A stretch of DNA of 47,442 nt from Armatimonadota bacterium (GTDB lineage: Bacteria > Armatimonadota > DTGP01 > JAKQQT01), in NCBI GenBank assembly GCA_036504095.1, contig DASXVS010000049.1:1-47442 (forward strand). Reading direction: 5' to 3'. The position numbers and the translations under genes were made by a program. The notes beneath the pieces are model-generated. The model made no database searches. It worked only from the letters and a program-made list of their open reading frames with translations, and had not been told where the DNA came from. Numbering within the stretch: position 1 is the first letter of the stretch; each line of letters begins with the position of its first letter. Shown here piece after piece: positions 1-8,169 of this stretch.

Positions 1-303
1 CAGCGCATGGACGCCCTCTACGAACAGGTGCGCCTCCTGGTCAACTTCTTCTTACCCTCCATGAAGCTTCTCGAGAAGACCCGAGAGGGCGCCAGGGTCA
101 GGAAGACCTATGATACACCCCGGACTCCCTATCAGCGAGTGTTGGCTTCGCCGGATGTCTCCCAAGAGGATAAGGATCGGCTCACCGCTGTCTACGACAC
201 CCTCAACCCGGCCGAGATCACCAGGAACATCAAGAAACTACAGGCCGAATTGCGATCACGTAAAGTAAGATTCCTAAATGAGGCAACCAAGACCCCAAAG
301 TAA
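1..303 (+). CDS. Transposase/integrase-core protein, C-terminal fragment (5' end outside window)
   Basis: The reading frame is already open at base 1, so the start lies upstream of the window; about 100 codons remain before the TAA. The residues (NFFLPSMKLLEK, then RKTYDTPRTPYQRVL) are the typical C-terminal end of an rve-type DDE transposase group common in environmental bacteria. The catalytic DDE residues would lie in the missing part and cannot be judged. The stop codon lies inside the second of two direct repeats that look like the element's right end, so the gene runs almost to the edge of the element. Family assignment is by motif memory; the exact IS family is not determined. Confidence 0.75.
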   Translation, partial: QRMDALYEQVRLLVNFFLPSMKLLEKTREGARVRKTYDTPRTPYQRVLASPDVSQEDKDRLTAVYDTLNPAEITRNIKKLQAELRSRKVRFLNEATKTPK

Positions 304-321
304 GATTCTTAGATGATGCAA
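262..321 (+). repeat. Two 25-bp direct repeats at the right end of the insertion sequence
   Basis: Positions 262-286 and 297-321 are the same 25-mer with three mismatches, spaced 35 bp apart. Both contain AAAGTAAGATTC and end in GCAA. The first copy lies in the last codons of the transposase gene and the second spans its stop codon. Repeated subterminal motifs of this kind are typical transposase binding sites. The outer element boundary is probably at or just after 321, but the left end is outside the window. Confidence 0.6.
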
Positions 322-620
322 TACGGCCCGGTTCGAATCCTCGCGACCTGCGCCCACTCCGACCCAGCATTCCGGCGCCCGTTTCAGAGAGCGTGCCTGA
401 GGATGACCCACACGGCGACGGTGACGCTTGGAGCAGGCCCGCCGGGAAACGGGACCAAACCCGGCACGTGGGAAGTAGTTGGTTCGAGGGTCGGTCGGCT
501 ATCATCCTCGCTATAGCGGGCAGGAGACGTCGAAGTCTCGATGGAATGGTCCGCCGTCGACCGTTGAAAGCTGCCCGCCGTCTCGGCGCGGGTCGCCACT
601 GTGCCGGAAAGGACACTCTG
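322..620. other. Intergenic region without a recognisable gene
   Basis: This stretch lies between the insertion-sequence end and the start of the secreted propeller gene. Open frames here look like chance frames: they lack a ribosome site, and the in-frame upstream extension of the next gene (from 393) precedes a clear signal peptide. Only the Shine-Dalgarno-like GGAAAGGA at 606-613, just before the ATG at 621, has an assignable role. A T-arm-like GGTTCGAATCC near 329-340 does not fold into a tRNA. Confidence 0.6.
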
Positions 621-2105
621 ATGCGTACTCGTCCGGTCCGCGTTTTCAGCGTGTTCACGCTCCTCACCCTGGCCCTCCTCGCGTCCGTGCCGGCGTACGG
701 GGAGATGACCACCGTGCTGGTCACCGCAAAGACGGACGGCTCGGCTCCGCCTTACGGTGGTGACTACCCGGCCGTCAGCTCGGACGGCCGATGTGTGGCC
801 TTCATGTCCGGGTCCGACGAGCTTCCGCCCGGAGCGGGCAATGGATACGCGCAGTTCTACCGCCGCGACGTGCTCACCGGCACGACAGTCCGCGTGAGCG
901 TGTCCAGTTCGGGCGCCATGGCGAACTACAACCCCTACAACTGGTACCAGCCGGAGATCAGCGCGGACGGCTCGCGGGTGGAATTTAGCACAATGGCCAC
1001 AAACGTCGTGCCGGACGCGGCAAACTGGACCGATGTCTTCATGCGAGACGTGAATGCCGGGACGACTTCGTGGGTCAGCGTGAACAGCAGCGGGGTTCAG
1101 GGTAACCGGAACAGCGATTTTCCGGCCATCAGCGCCAACGGACGCTACGTGGCCTTCTCGTCCACGTCGTTCAACCTGGCGCCCGGCACCGAGGATAACA
1201 TCGAGAACGTGTTTCTTCGCGACACGACGGGCGGCACGACCGTGAGGGCAAGCATCGCCGAGTCCGGCGCGCAGCCGAAGGCGGACTGCTCATATCCAAG
1301 CGTGAATAACAATGGCGATGTGGTGGCGTTCGTATCGCGGGCCAACAATCTCGTGGCCAACGATGCGAATACCTGTGACGACGTGTTCGTCCGCTACCTC
1401 TCCACCAACCACACCATCTGCGTGAGCGTTGACACCATCGGCACCCCCGCTAACTCCACAAGCAGTATGCCGGTCCTTACCCCCAACGGCCGATACGTAG
1501 CGTTTGTTTCCGCCGCCTCGAATATCCTGCCGGGAGCGACCGCCGGATTCTTCCAGGTCTACGTTCGCGATCTTCAGAACGGTACCGTCACACGGGCCAG
1601 CGTAGCCACGGACGGTACCATCGGCGCGCGTGGGGGTACCAGCCCCTCCATTTGCGACGATGGGCGATACGTGGCGTTCACATCGCAGTCGGCTAACCTT
1701 GTCGCTGGGGACACCGATGGCGCCAACGATTACTTCGTCCGGGATATGGTGGCGCAGACGACCACCCGGGTGAGCGTGGCATACGATGGTGCGCAGTCCA
1801 ACGGCGACGTTTGGCGGGCCGCCATGAGTGGGGAGGGACAGTGCTTCGCGTTCGCGTCCGAGGCGACGAATCTCATCCCGGGCGGATCCAGCGGGCGCCA
1901 GATCTTCCTTCGGAAGGCTGCGTCGAATCCCCCGTATGTTCCATCAGATGTGGCCAGCGCCGCGAAGGCGATCGCGGGCCTCACCGTGCTGTCGGCGTCG
2001 GACAGCGCTCGCCTGAACGTGGTGGACCCGGCAACGAGCGGCGTCGATCTTCGCGACGCCGTGCGCATCATGCGCAAGGCAGCGGGACTTGACGCGAACC
2101 CGTAG
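621..2105 (+). CDS. Secreted seven-bladed beta-propeller protein with dockerin-like C-terminus
   Basis: The 494-residue product starts with a signal peptide (RTRPVR, then a Leu/Ala/Val core, cleavage after about residue 26), preceded by GGAAAGGA at 606-613, which decides the ATG at 621. Seven TolB/WD40-like (PD40) blades follow, each marked by a strand of the form (D/N)GRYVAF.S and most by DVFVRD...GTTTRVSV; the count of seven implies a closed propeller. The last 53 residues (about 442-494) form a dockerin-like helix pair (RLNVV, then DLRDAVRIMRKAAGL) that is also found at the C-terminus of the protein encoded at 14168-16348. Probable role: extracellular or cell-surface binding; no catalytic residues are recognised. 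It converges with the GH39 gene 50 bp downstream, which may supply a partner activity, but that is inference. Confidence 0.8.
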   Translation: MRTRPVRVFSVFTLLTLALLASVPAYGEMTTVLVTAKTDGSAPPYGGDYPAVSSDGRCVAFMSGSDELPPGAGNGYAQFYRRDVLTGTTVRVSVSSSGAMANYNPYNWYQPEISADGSRVEFSTMATNVVPDAANWTDVFMRDVNAGTTSWVSVNSSGVQGNRNSDFPAISANGRYVAFSSTSFNLAPGTEDNIENVFLRDTTGGTTVRASIAESGAQPKADCSYPSVNNNGDVVAFVSRANNLVANDANTCDDVFVRYLSTNHTICVSVDTIGTPANSTSSMPVLTPNGRYVAFVSAASNILPGATAGFFQVYVRDLQNGTVTRASVATDGTIGARGGTSPSICDDGRYVAFTSQSANLVAGDTDGANDYFVRDMVAQTTTRVSVAYDGAQSNGDVWRAAMSGEGQCFAFASEATNLIPGGSSGRQIFLRKAASNPPYVPSDVASAAKAIAGLTVLSASDSARLNVVDPATSGVDLRDAVRIMRKAAGLDANP

Positions 2106-2155
2106 CATCCTGAACCCGACGCTCAGCGGCGAGACACTGGGCAGCGCCGAGGCGA

Positions 2156-3865
2156 TCACCAGCTTAGTTGCAGAAGGGTGACGCTCTGGCGGGGCAGCGT
2201 CACGTCCACGTCCACCTGTCCGTCCTGAACGGAGAGCCATTCCGGCGAGCCTTCCGCCGTCAGTTGGCCGGCGGCGCGGAGGGTCTCCACCTGTGCTGGA
2301 GTGGGCGTCTGGGGCGATCCCATGTCCTTCCAGACGGTGAAGGCGTTGCTGTGCTGTTCATCGATGGCGTACTTCCGGACCAGAACCCGCTTCGGGGACG
2401 ACGTTATCTCGTTGACCGCCAGGCGAACACTCGCGGCAGGCCCTGCCACGTCATCGTCGTGGTAGTGCCAGAGCAGGACGGAGATATCGCGATCGGTTCC
2501 CGATGCCAGGCCGGATATGTCCGGTCTCTCTCTCGCTCCGGTTTTCAGCAGGGATTCCGCGCCAATGGCGCCGGTGCTGTCCAGTTGGAGTCGCTGACCG
2601 CGCATCAGGCCGAGCATCCGGAAGAGGTTGAGGATCGGCTTGTCGATGCCGTTCGTCGCCAGTGTACGGTATCCTTCGAAGTACGGCTGCCCTTCGAACT
2701 CGAAGGCCCAGGTCACGCTTCCCATGAGGTTCGCGTGGGTGCGCCGCGCGAGGTCGTACGTGCCGGCCAGCACGGCCGCGGTGTACGCCGGGTACTGGCT
2801 GCCGTTGCGGTAGCCGTTCTGGGGGAACCGCTTGGCCGAGTAGGCCGCCCCGCCCTCCGGATCGGACTCGCCCAAGATGATCGGCGTCTTCCGGTACTCC
2901 GGGAAGGAGGTCACAATCTCGAAACCACGGGCGATCGACTCCAGTTGGTGAGCGATGCCCATTCGCACGTGGCCGTCCACCATCGCCGTGTCGCCTTTCG
3001 GGTGGAATCCGACGTAATCCAGCGGGGAGCCGGTCTTTCCGGTGGCGTAGTTGGTACCGTGGGCGCAGTGATCGAGGAAGCGCCGGAGGAAATCGGCCGC
3101 GTGGGGGTAACGCGGCCCAGTTGAGTGCGGCCCCCCGATGCGCGCTGCGGGGAGCGCCCGCTTCACTGCGTCCGCCGAGTAATCGTAGAGCTTGAAGTAT
3201 TCCTCCGGGGTGCCCTGCCAGTACGCGATGTCCGGCTCGTTCCAAACCTCCCAGAGCCACGTAGCGACGGCCTTCTCCCCGTATCGGTCCACGCAATGGC
3301 GCACCCAGTGGTAGACAAGGTCCGCCCATTTGCCGTAGTCCTTCGGCGGGTAGCCCCAGCCGGCCCATATCTCGCCGTCCGGGAAATGGTGCCGATAGGG
3401 TTCGGGCTTGACCGAGAGAGCCTCTGGCATGAAGCCGATCTCGACAAGGGGAACAACGCCGGTTTCCCGGAAGGTGTCGAAAATGCGGTCCAAAATCGTC
3501 CAGTCGTATACCGGCCGACCCGCGAGATCCTCAGTATAGGCGTTGGTGGAGCCCCACTTGAGAGAAGCGGTTCCGTCTCCCGACGTCAGAAGGTTGTGGG
3601 TCCGGATGTAAACCGGCACCGGACTGAGAGCGGACAGCTCCTTCAGCAGCGCGCGGCCGTGTTCCATCGTCGTGTAGTTCGGCTCGTCATACCCGAAATA
3701 GGCCCACGCGGGCTCCAGCGGGCCGAGCGACTTAGAGGCATCGACCTTCATCGTCACCGCGAGGTTCCCCTCCTTCACATCCGGCTCCTTCCCCCATGCC
3801 GACGCCGACATCAGCGTCACGGCCGCTGTCAGCAGTCGTGGCAGTGCGTTCGTTCGATGCTTCAT
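2156..3865 (-). CDS. Secreted GH39-family glycoside hydrolase (beta-xylosidase/alpha-L-iduronidase type)
   Basis: The product is a 569-residue secreted enzyme with a (beta/alpha)8 barrel. The start ATG at 3865 is chosen because it begins a signal peptide (KHRTNALPRLLTAAVTLMSASAWG); an upstream in-frame extension lacks one. The sequence WEVWNEPD carries the probable acid/base Glu (about E210) and ILGESDPEG the probable nucleophile (about E333). This NEP...GE spacing is usual for clan A retaining glycosidases, and YFGYDEPNYT near residue 55 matches the GH39 N-terminus. The C-terminal third (about 440-569) is a beta-rich accessory region of the kind seen after GH39 barrels. The substrate is unknown; xylan or uronide side chains are the family norm. 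No sugar transporter or regulator lies next to it. Confidence 0.82.
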   Translation of the reverse strand: MKHRTNALPRLLTAAVTLMSASAWGKEPDVKEGNLAVTMKVDASKSLGPLEPAWAYFGYDEPNYTTMEHGRALLKELSALSPVPVYIRTHNLLTSGDGTASLKWGSTNAYTEDLAGRPVYDWTILDRIFDTFRETGVVPLVEIGFMPEALSVKPEPYRHHFPDGEIWAGWGYPPKDYGKWADLVYHWVRHCVDRYGEKAVATWLWEVWNEPDIAYWQGTPEEYFKLYDYSADAVKRALPAARIGGPHSTGPRYPHAADFLRRFLDHCAHGTNYATGKTGSPLDYVGFHPKGDTAMVDGHVRMGIAHQLESIARGFEIVTSFPEYRKTPIILGESDPEGGAAYSAKRFPQNGYRNGSQYPAYTAAVLAGTYDLARRTHANLMGSVTWAFEFEGQPYFEGYRTLATNGIDKPILNLFRMLGLMRGQRLQLDSTGAIGAESLLKTGARERPDISGLASGTDRDISVLLWHYHDDDVAGPAASVRLAVNEITSSPKRVLVRKYAIDEQHSNAFTVWKDMGSPQTPTPAQVETLRAAGQLTAEGSPEWLSVQDGQVDVDVTLPRQSVTLLQLSW

Positions 3866-3941
3866 GGCACTTTCGTTCCTTCGGAAACACGCGTCCGGGA
3901 TTCGTTGGATATGGTGTGTCGGCAGGGCGCCAAGAGGCAAA

Positions 3942-3961
3942 GCCCGGGTCTTGGGCCGGGC
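3942..3961. terminator. GC-rich hairpin, possible terminator of the kinase operon
   Basis: GCCCGG (3942-3947) pairs with CCGGGC (3956-3961) around an 8-nt loop. It lies in the 168-bp gap between the last phosphorelay gene (stop at 4034, minus) and the GH39 start. There is no clear U-run on the minus strand, so intrinsic termination is uncertain. Confidence 0.35.
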
Positions 3962-4033
3962 GACAATGATGCGGGCACGGCTCTCATTAGCGCCGCGCCG
4001 GGCCCTGTATTGGATCGCCGGGGCCGCACCCGC

Positions 4034-5038
4034 TTACACGAGGTTGCTCACCATGGCGACAAGCTGTTCGCCGCTTGTCGCCGCCAGCTCAATGCATTCC
4101 TTCTGATCGTCGTTGAGCGGACCCATGTCCGGCACGGACCGGATGCCCGCCATGAATGCCGTCAGCGGTTGCTGGATGTCTTCCACGATCAGCTTCGTGA
4201 GGTCGTCTCGAACCTGCTGAAGTTCCTTAAGGAGGGAGTGGTTTCTCTGGAGCTCCTTATACAGGCGCAGTTCCGAATCGCGAAGGCGCTTCTTTTCCAG
4301 GGACGCGCCGACGCGGGCCTCCAGCAGGACGGTATTGAACGGCTTTGGAAGATAGTCGTCTGCGCCAAGCTGGATGCAACGGACCACGCTCTCGAGGTCA
4401 TCCAGGGCGGACACCATGATGACGGGGATATGCCGGAGCGATTCCTCGGCCTTCATCCTGGACAGAACGTCAAAGCCGTTCATGTCCGGCATGATGATGT
4501 CGAGAAGCACGAGGTCAAAGGGGGTTTCGGCAAGTTCCCGCAGGGCTTCCTCGCCGCTTTCCGCAGCGACGACCAAATGGCCTTGCCGCTCCAGGCGCCG
4601 TCCCAGAATCTCGCGGTTGCTGGCTTCGTCGTCCACTACCAGCACACAGGCGGACTGTCCAATCGTTTCCGCCTCTCCCGTTCGGTCGTGTTCGGTCGTT
4701 CTGGGAAGCGCGGATCGGAGCGAAATCTCCTGCGCTGTTGGGCTTCCGGGGGTCGCGAGGTCGAGGGTCTCGCCGACAAGTTTCTGCAGGCGCTTGCCCG
4801 CCGCGTTGACCTTCCTGAGATCGCGGGCGAGATCGGCGTTGGCGGCGGCTTCGGCGTCTTCGATGAGGAGGTCCGTGAACCCGATGATCTGGTTCAGGGG
4901 CGTCCTCATCTCGTGGCGGAGCTGGGTGAAGGTGAGGCTCGGTGACGGCGAGGCAAGCGGATTAGCGCGGTGCAAGGACGAATTCCCAGCCGCTTCCGTT
5001 GTGGCGGATCCGCCGGATTCCGCATTGATCGTTTTCAT
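4034..5038 (-). CDS. HisKA-receiver protein with a histidine-less second DHp segment and no ATPase domain
   Basis: The protein has 334 residues from the ATG at 5038, which overlaps the TGA of the receiver gene upstream as ATGA and implies translational coupling. Residues about 36-95 are a histidine-kinase dimerisation domain with the H-box LRHEMRTPLNQIIGF (H42). Residues about 130-250 are a receiver domain with DDE near 136-138, phospho-acceptor D180 (VLLDIIMP) and K232. A coiled linker (LYKELQRNHSLLKELQQ) leads to about 60 residues resembling another DHp domain, but its H-box position reads VEDIQQPL with no histidine, and the protein then stops. No HATPase domain is present, so it cannot autophosphorylate. 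A phosphorelay intermediate or scaffold fed by the hybrid kinase encoded upstream is the likely role. Truncation by an early stop is the alternative. Confidence 0.8.
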   Translation of the reverse strand: MKTINAESGGSATTEAAGNSSLHRANPLASPSPSLTFTQLRHEMRTPLNQIIGFTDLLIEDAEAAANADLARDLRKVNAAGKRLQKLVGETLDLATPGSPTAQEISLRSALPRTTEHDRTGEAETIGQSACVLVVDDEASNREILGRRLERQGHLVVAAESGEEALRELAETPFDLVLLDIIMPDMNGFDVLSRMKAEESLRHIPVIMVSALDDLESVVRCIQLGADDYLPKPFNTVLLEARVGASLEKKRLRDSELRLYKELQRNHSLLKELQQVRDDLTKLIVEDIQQPLTAFMAGIRSVPDMGPLNDDQKECIELAATSGEQLVAMVSNLV

Positions 5039-5412
5039 TGTTTGGCTCCTGTACTCAGCAGGCACTCTATCTTCTGAAGCAGGCGGGGCAGCTCGATCGG
5101 CTTGATGTCGTAGTCATCGCATCCTGCCTCAAGCGCCCGCTCGCGATCGCCGGTCATCGCGTGTGCGGTGAGCGCGATGATGGGGAGGCGCCGCGTCTCG
5201 GTGTCCGCCTTGATTCGGCGAGTGGCCTCCAGGCCGTCGACGTCGGGCAGGCTGATATCCATCAGAACGACGTCCGGCGATGCCGTCCTCGCCATGGCAA
5301 TCGCCTGTTCACCATCCTCCGCCTCGGCGACCTCATAGCCGCGCCTGGCCAGTCGACGGGACAGCATCTCACGATTGTCTTCGTTATCTTCCACTAACAG
5401 GATTTTGGGCAT
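5035..5412 (-). CDS. Stand-alone receiver (CheY/DivK-like response regulator)
   Basis: The 125-residue single receiver domain has acidic residues in LLVEDNEDN, phospho-acceptor D52 (VVLMDISLPDVDG), switch T82 (ALTAHAM) and K104 (DIKPIELP). It has no output domain, so it acts through protein contacts or as a phosphate shuttle. The start at 5412 is preceded by GGGAGGGG on the coding strand; an upstream in-frame ATG at 5442 lies beside the previous gene and lacks this site. It begins 34 bp after the hybrid kinase gene and overlaps the next gene by 4 bp, so the three form an operon. The DivK-like ALTAHAM segment is typical of receivers in multistep relays. Confidence 0.88.
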   Translation of the reverse strand: MPKILLVEDNEDNREMLSRRLARRGYEVAEAEDGEQAIAMARTASPDVVLMDISLPDVDGLEATRRIKADTETRRLPIIALTAHAMTGDRERALEAGCDDYDIKPIELPRLLQKIECLLSTGAKQ

Positions 5413-5446
5413 TTGTATCCCCTCCCGCTTCACAAGCGGCAACGCT

Positions 5447-7771
5447 CTAGGCGGCTGTTGCGCTCTCTGCTGCGATGGCGCCTGCGCAGGTGATCAGGCG
5501 CCGTACCTCAGCCAGCAGCTGCTCGCGGCCGTAGGCGTCCTTTCGCAGAATGCGCTCCACCGATTCGCTGAGGCGCTTCCTCTCGTCGGGCGTGATATCC
5601 CTGGCTGTCACAACGATGACAGGAATACTCCGCCACTCCGGGCTGGCATGCAGGTGCGAAGCCAGTTCGAACCCGTCCATGACCGGCATGATCAGATCGA
5701 GCAGGATCACCGACGGGCGATTTCCGGCGAGCCAATGGAGAGCGGTATTTCCGTTGTCCGCTTCCTCCACCCGGTATCCGTCGCTCACGAGCCACTGCTC
5801 CATTTGTCTTCGGGCGAGCGGATCGTCGTCGACGACCAGCACTGGCTGCTCCGTCCGGTGCAGGCCGAGCCGCCGCAGCGCCGCTGACAGGCGGTCGCGG
5901 TCGAGCGGTTTGGTGAGGAAGTCCGACGCGCCGAGGGCATATCCGAGATCGGTGTTGTCCAGCATGGTCAGCATGATGACCGGGATGTGCGCGAGATCGG
6001 GGTCGGCCTTGAGTGCGGTAAGGACGGCCCAGCCGTCCATATTGGGCATGAGGACGTCGAGCGTGATCACCGAGGGATGAAGCCGGCGGGCTGCTTCGAG
6101 CCCTCTTACGCCATCCGGCGCGGCTTCGCCGCGGTACCCTTCGCGGTCGAGGAACCGCACGAGCAGGTCGCGGATGGCGGGGTCGTCGTCAATCACCAGA
6201 GCGACAGGACGTGGTGGCCCGGAAATCGAATCCGCGGCGCTTTCGTTTCCGCGTTCCGCGGTGGGCTCCGCAACGGGCGGCGTGCTGTCGGGGGGCACAT
6301 CGTGGGGGATGCTCGCCGGGAGGCGGATGGTGAATGTTGACCCTTCCCCGGGGCGGCTCTCAACCGAGATGTCGCCGCCCATCATCTCGCAGAAACTTCG
6401 TGTGATGGCCAGCCCGAGGCCGGTGCCACCGTATTTGCGTGTAGTGGAAGCGTCGGCCTGCGCAAACGGCTGAAAAAGACGCTCGATCTGATCGGGCCGG
6501 ATGCCGATGCCGGTATCGGCGACCGCGAACACCAGAAGATCGCCGGTGGACGCCATCTGCCGGCTTGCCTCGAGCGTGATCTTGCCTTCCTTTGTGAACT
6601 TGGCGGCATTGCTGAGAAGGTTGAGAAGCGACTGTCGAAGCCTCGTCACATCCGCGTGCATCTGTCCCAGGTCGGCGGGTGCGACCACATCGAGGCTGTT
6701 TCCGTTGTTCTGGACCAGCGGATCGACCGTGGTGACGATCTCTTCGATAAGCGGCGCCACATCGAACGTCTCCGGGCAAAGCGTGATTTTTCGCGCTTCG
6801 ATCTTTGATAGGTCGAGGACGTCGTTGATGAGCGTCATGAGGTGTCTGCCTGCGGCCGTGATCTTTTTCAGGTCCGGCAAGATGCCGTTGTCACCGGCAT
6901 CGGCGGCCTCCTCCTGCAGCATCTCGCTGTAGCCGATAATTGCGTTCAGCGGTGTCCGCAGTTCGTGGCTCATGTTGGCGAGGAATTCGCTCTTGGCCTG
7001 GCTCGCGGACAAGACGGTCTGCCGCGACTCGCTCAGCTCCTCGTTCAGGCGCTTCAGCTCTGCTTCACGCGCCTGGATATGGTCCAGCATTTCATTGAAG
7101 CACACGAACAGGTCGCTGATCTCATCGCTGCCGTGGCCGCGCGCCCGGATGGTGAAATCCTGTGTGGCGGAGACCTGCTTCGCCGTCCTGGCCAGCGACA
7201 GTATACGCCGCGAGATCATCCGCTGAAGCCTCGCCGCCATAGGCATCACCGCGAAAAACGAGATGACGATGACGGCCGCGATAGCCCCGCCATACCTTGC
7301 GAGCGTGACCGACACGTCCTTCTCGTTGCGCACGATCTCTATATAACCGATTGGGGTGGGGTCAACGTTGCTGCGAGTGATTGCGAGGCGCATGTGGAAG
7401 TGCCCCGCTTTCCAGGAGCCCCCTTCCACGGGCAGGGCAGGCGGGGGAATCCGCTTCTCGCGTTTGGCGTAGAACGAAGCGAAGAGGTTGCCCTGGGTAT
7501 CGTAAACCCCGATGAACTCGACGGACTCACGTCGGCGGATCGCGTACAAGTAAGACGAGACCGCTTCGCGGTCATTGCGGATGAAGGGATCCCGGCACAG
7601 CTCGGCCAGAATGGCTCCGAGCGCGTTGATGTCGCGGGTGGCATATTGGCGGACGCTGAAGTAGGTGACGACGACGAAGAGTATCGAGGCGATCAGCAAG
7701 GCGGGCGTGCTGGTCAACATGGCGATCAGTACGAGTTTCCTCTGAATCGACGTGCCCCGGAAGCCAATCAC
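5447..7771 (-). CDS. Hybrid sensor histidine kinase: CHASE8-like sensor, HAMP, HisKA, HATPase, two receivers
   Basis: The 774-residue inner-membrane kinase has transmembrane helices near 12-36 and 160-180 that bracket a periplasmic domain with CHASE8 character ([18 protein letters not shown], then [15 protein letters not shown]). A HAMP region (about 181-235) and a coiled stretch lead to HisKA with H269 ([19 protein letters not shown]), then HATPase with N388 (LLSNAAKF), DTGIG (419-423) and GGTGLGLA (448-455). Two receivers follow, with D572/K621 and D692/K744. All catalytic residues look intact. The start codon is GTG at 7771 with AAGGTGG upstream. It is the first gene of the relay operon, with a good promoter at 7900-7928. 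The signal is unknown. Confidence 0.93.
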   Translation of the reverse strand: MIGFRGTSIQRKLVLIAMLTSTPALLIASILFVVVTYFSVRQYATRDINALGAILAELCRDPFIRNDREAVSSYLYAIRRRESVEFIGVYDTQGNLFASFYAKREKRIPPPALPVEGGSWKAGHFHMRLAITRSNVDPTPIGYIEIVRNEKDVSVTLARYGGAIAAVIVISFFAVMPMAARLQRMISRRILSLARTAKQVSATQDFTIRARGHGSDEISDLFVCFNEMLDHIQAREAELKRLNEELSESRQTVLSASQAKSEFLANMSHELRTPLNAIIGYSEMLQEEAADAGDNGILPDLKKITAAGRHLMTLINDVLDLSKIEARKITLCPETFDVAPLIEEIVTTVDPLVQNNGNSLDVVAPADLGQMHADVTRLRQSLLNLLSNAAKFTKEGKITLEASRQMASTGDLLVFAVADTGIGIRPDQIERLFQPFAQADASTTRKYGGTGLGLAITRSFCEMMGGDISVESRPGEGSTFTIRLPASIPHDVPPDSTPPVAEPTAERGNESAADSISGPPRPVALVIDDDPAIRDLLVRFLDREGYRGEAAPDGVRGLEAARRLHPSVITLDVLMPNMDGWAVLTALKADPDLAHIPVIMLTMLDNTDLGYALGASDFLTKPLDRDRLSAALRRLGLHRTEQPVLVVDDDPLARRQMEQWLVSDGYRVEEADNGNTALHWLAGNRPSVILLDLIMPVMDGFELASHLHASPEWRSIPVIVVTARDITPDERKRLSESVERILRKDAYGREQLLAEVRRLITCAGAIAAESATAA

Positions 7772-7899
7772 CGCTCACCACCTTCAGAACAGGGCGGACA
7801 ACAGGATTGCATATCTCGCGCAACGCCGGCGCCTTCCGGAGGACTCGGCCCCGCGGATGCCGGAGCATCTGGCGATGCGACCCGACCGGAAGCAAGCCA

Positions 7900-7928
7900 A
7901 TCTTACACCGTCCAACCAGAACGGTCAA
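7900..7928 (-). promoter_or_regulatory. Sigma70-type promoter for the phosphorelay operon
   Basis: On the minus strand TTGACC (7928-7923) and TAAGAT (7905-7900) are separated by 17 bp. The predicted transcript starts near 7893, giving a leader of about 120 nt before the GTG at 7771. The -10 hexamer is the same as in the rpsA promoter in this window. Confidence 0.65.
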
Positions 7929-8169
7929 GCGGACAGACATGCCTTGGGTCTTAACTGATATGAGGCGAGGGCTTCAGGTGATGGATACGGAATGATTAGG
8001 CTCGCGAAGGCGCGGGTAGACATAGTCCTGTCCATATCTGGCGGCGTCTGCCAACGCGATGGCGCCCCTCATCATCGCTCGCGTGCCATCAGGATCGCGG
8101 GTCGCCTGCCAGAAGGATTCATCAGGGCTGCCCCTCGTCGGGGTGGCCTATTTGGATAAGGAGAGCAGA
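7929..8169. other. Divergent intergenic region, no gene seen
   Basis: This lies between the kinase promoter and the plus-strand secreted protein gene. No credible small gene, tRNA or strong promoter for the plus-strand gene could be picked out. The only assigned element is AAGGAGAG at 8158-8165, the ribosome site for the ATG at 8170. Confidence 0.5.

Noticed and set aside
325-360. T-arm-like GGTTCGAATCC resembling the 3' end of a tRNA
   Set aside because: The arms on either side of TTCGAAT pair at only three of five positions, and no acceptor, D or anticodon stem can be built around it.
393-620. In-frame N-terminal extension of the propeller protein
   Set aside because: The ATG at 621 has a ribosome site and starts a clear signal peptide; residues encoded upstream show no similarity to a domain.
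3125-4945. 606-codon open frame on the plus strand
   Set aside because: It runs antisense over the GH39 and kinase-like genes, which have strong family motifs; it is a product of high GC content.
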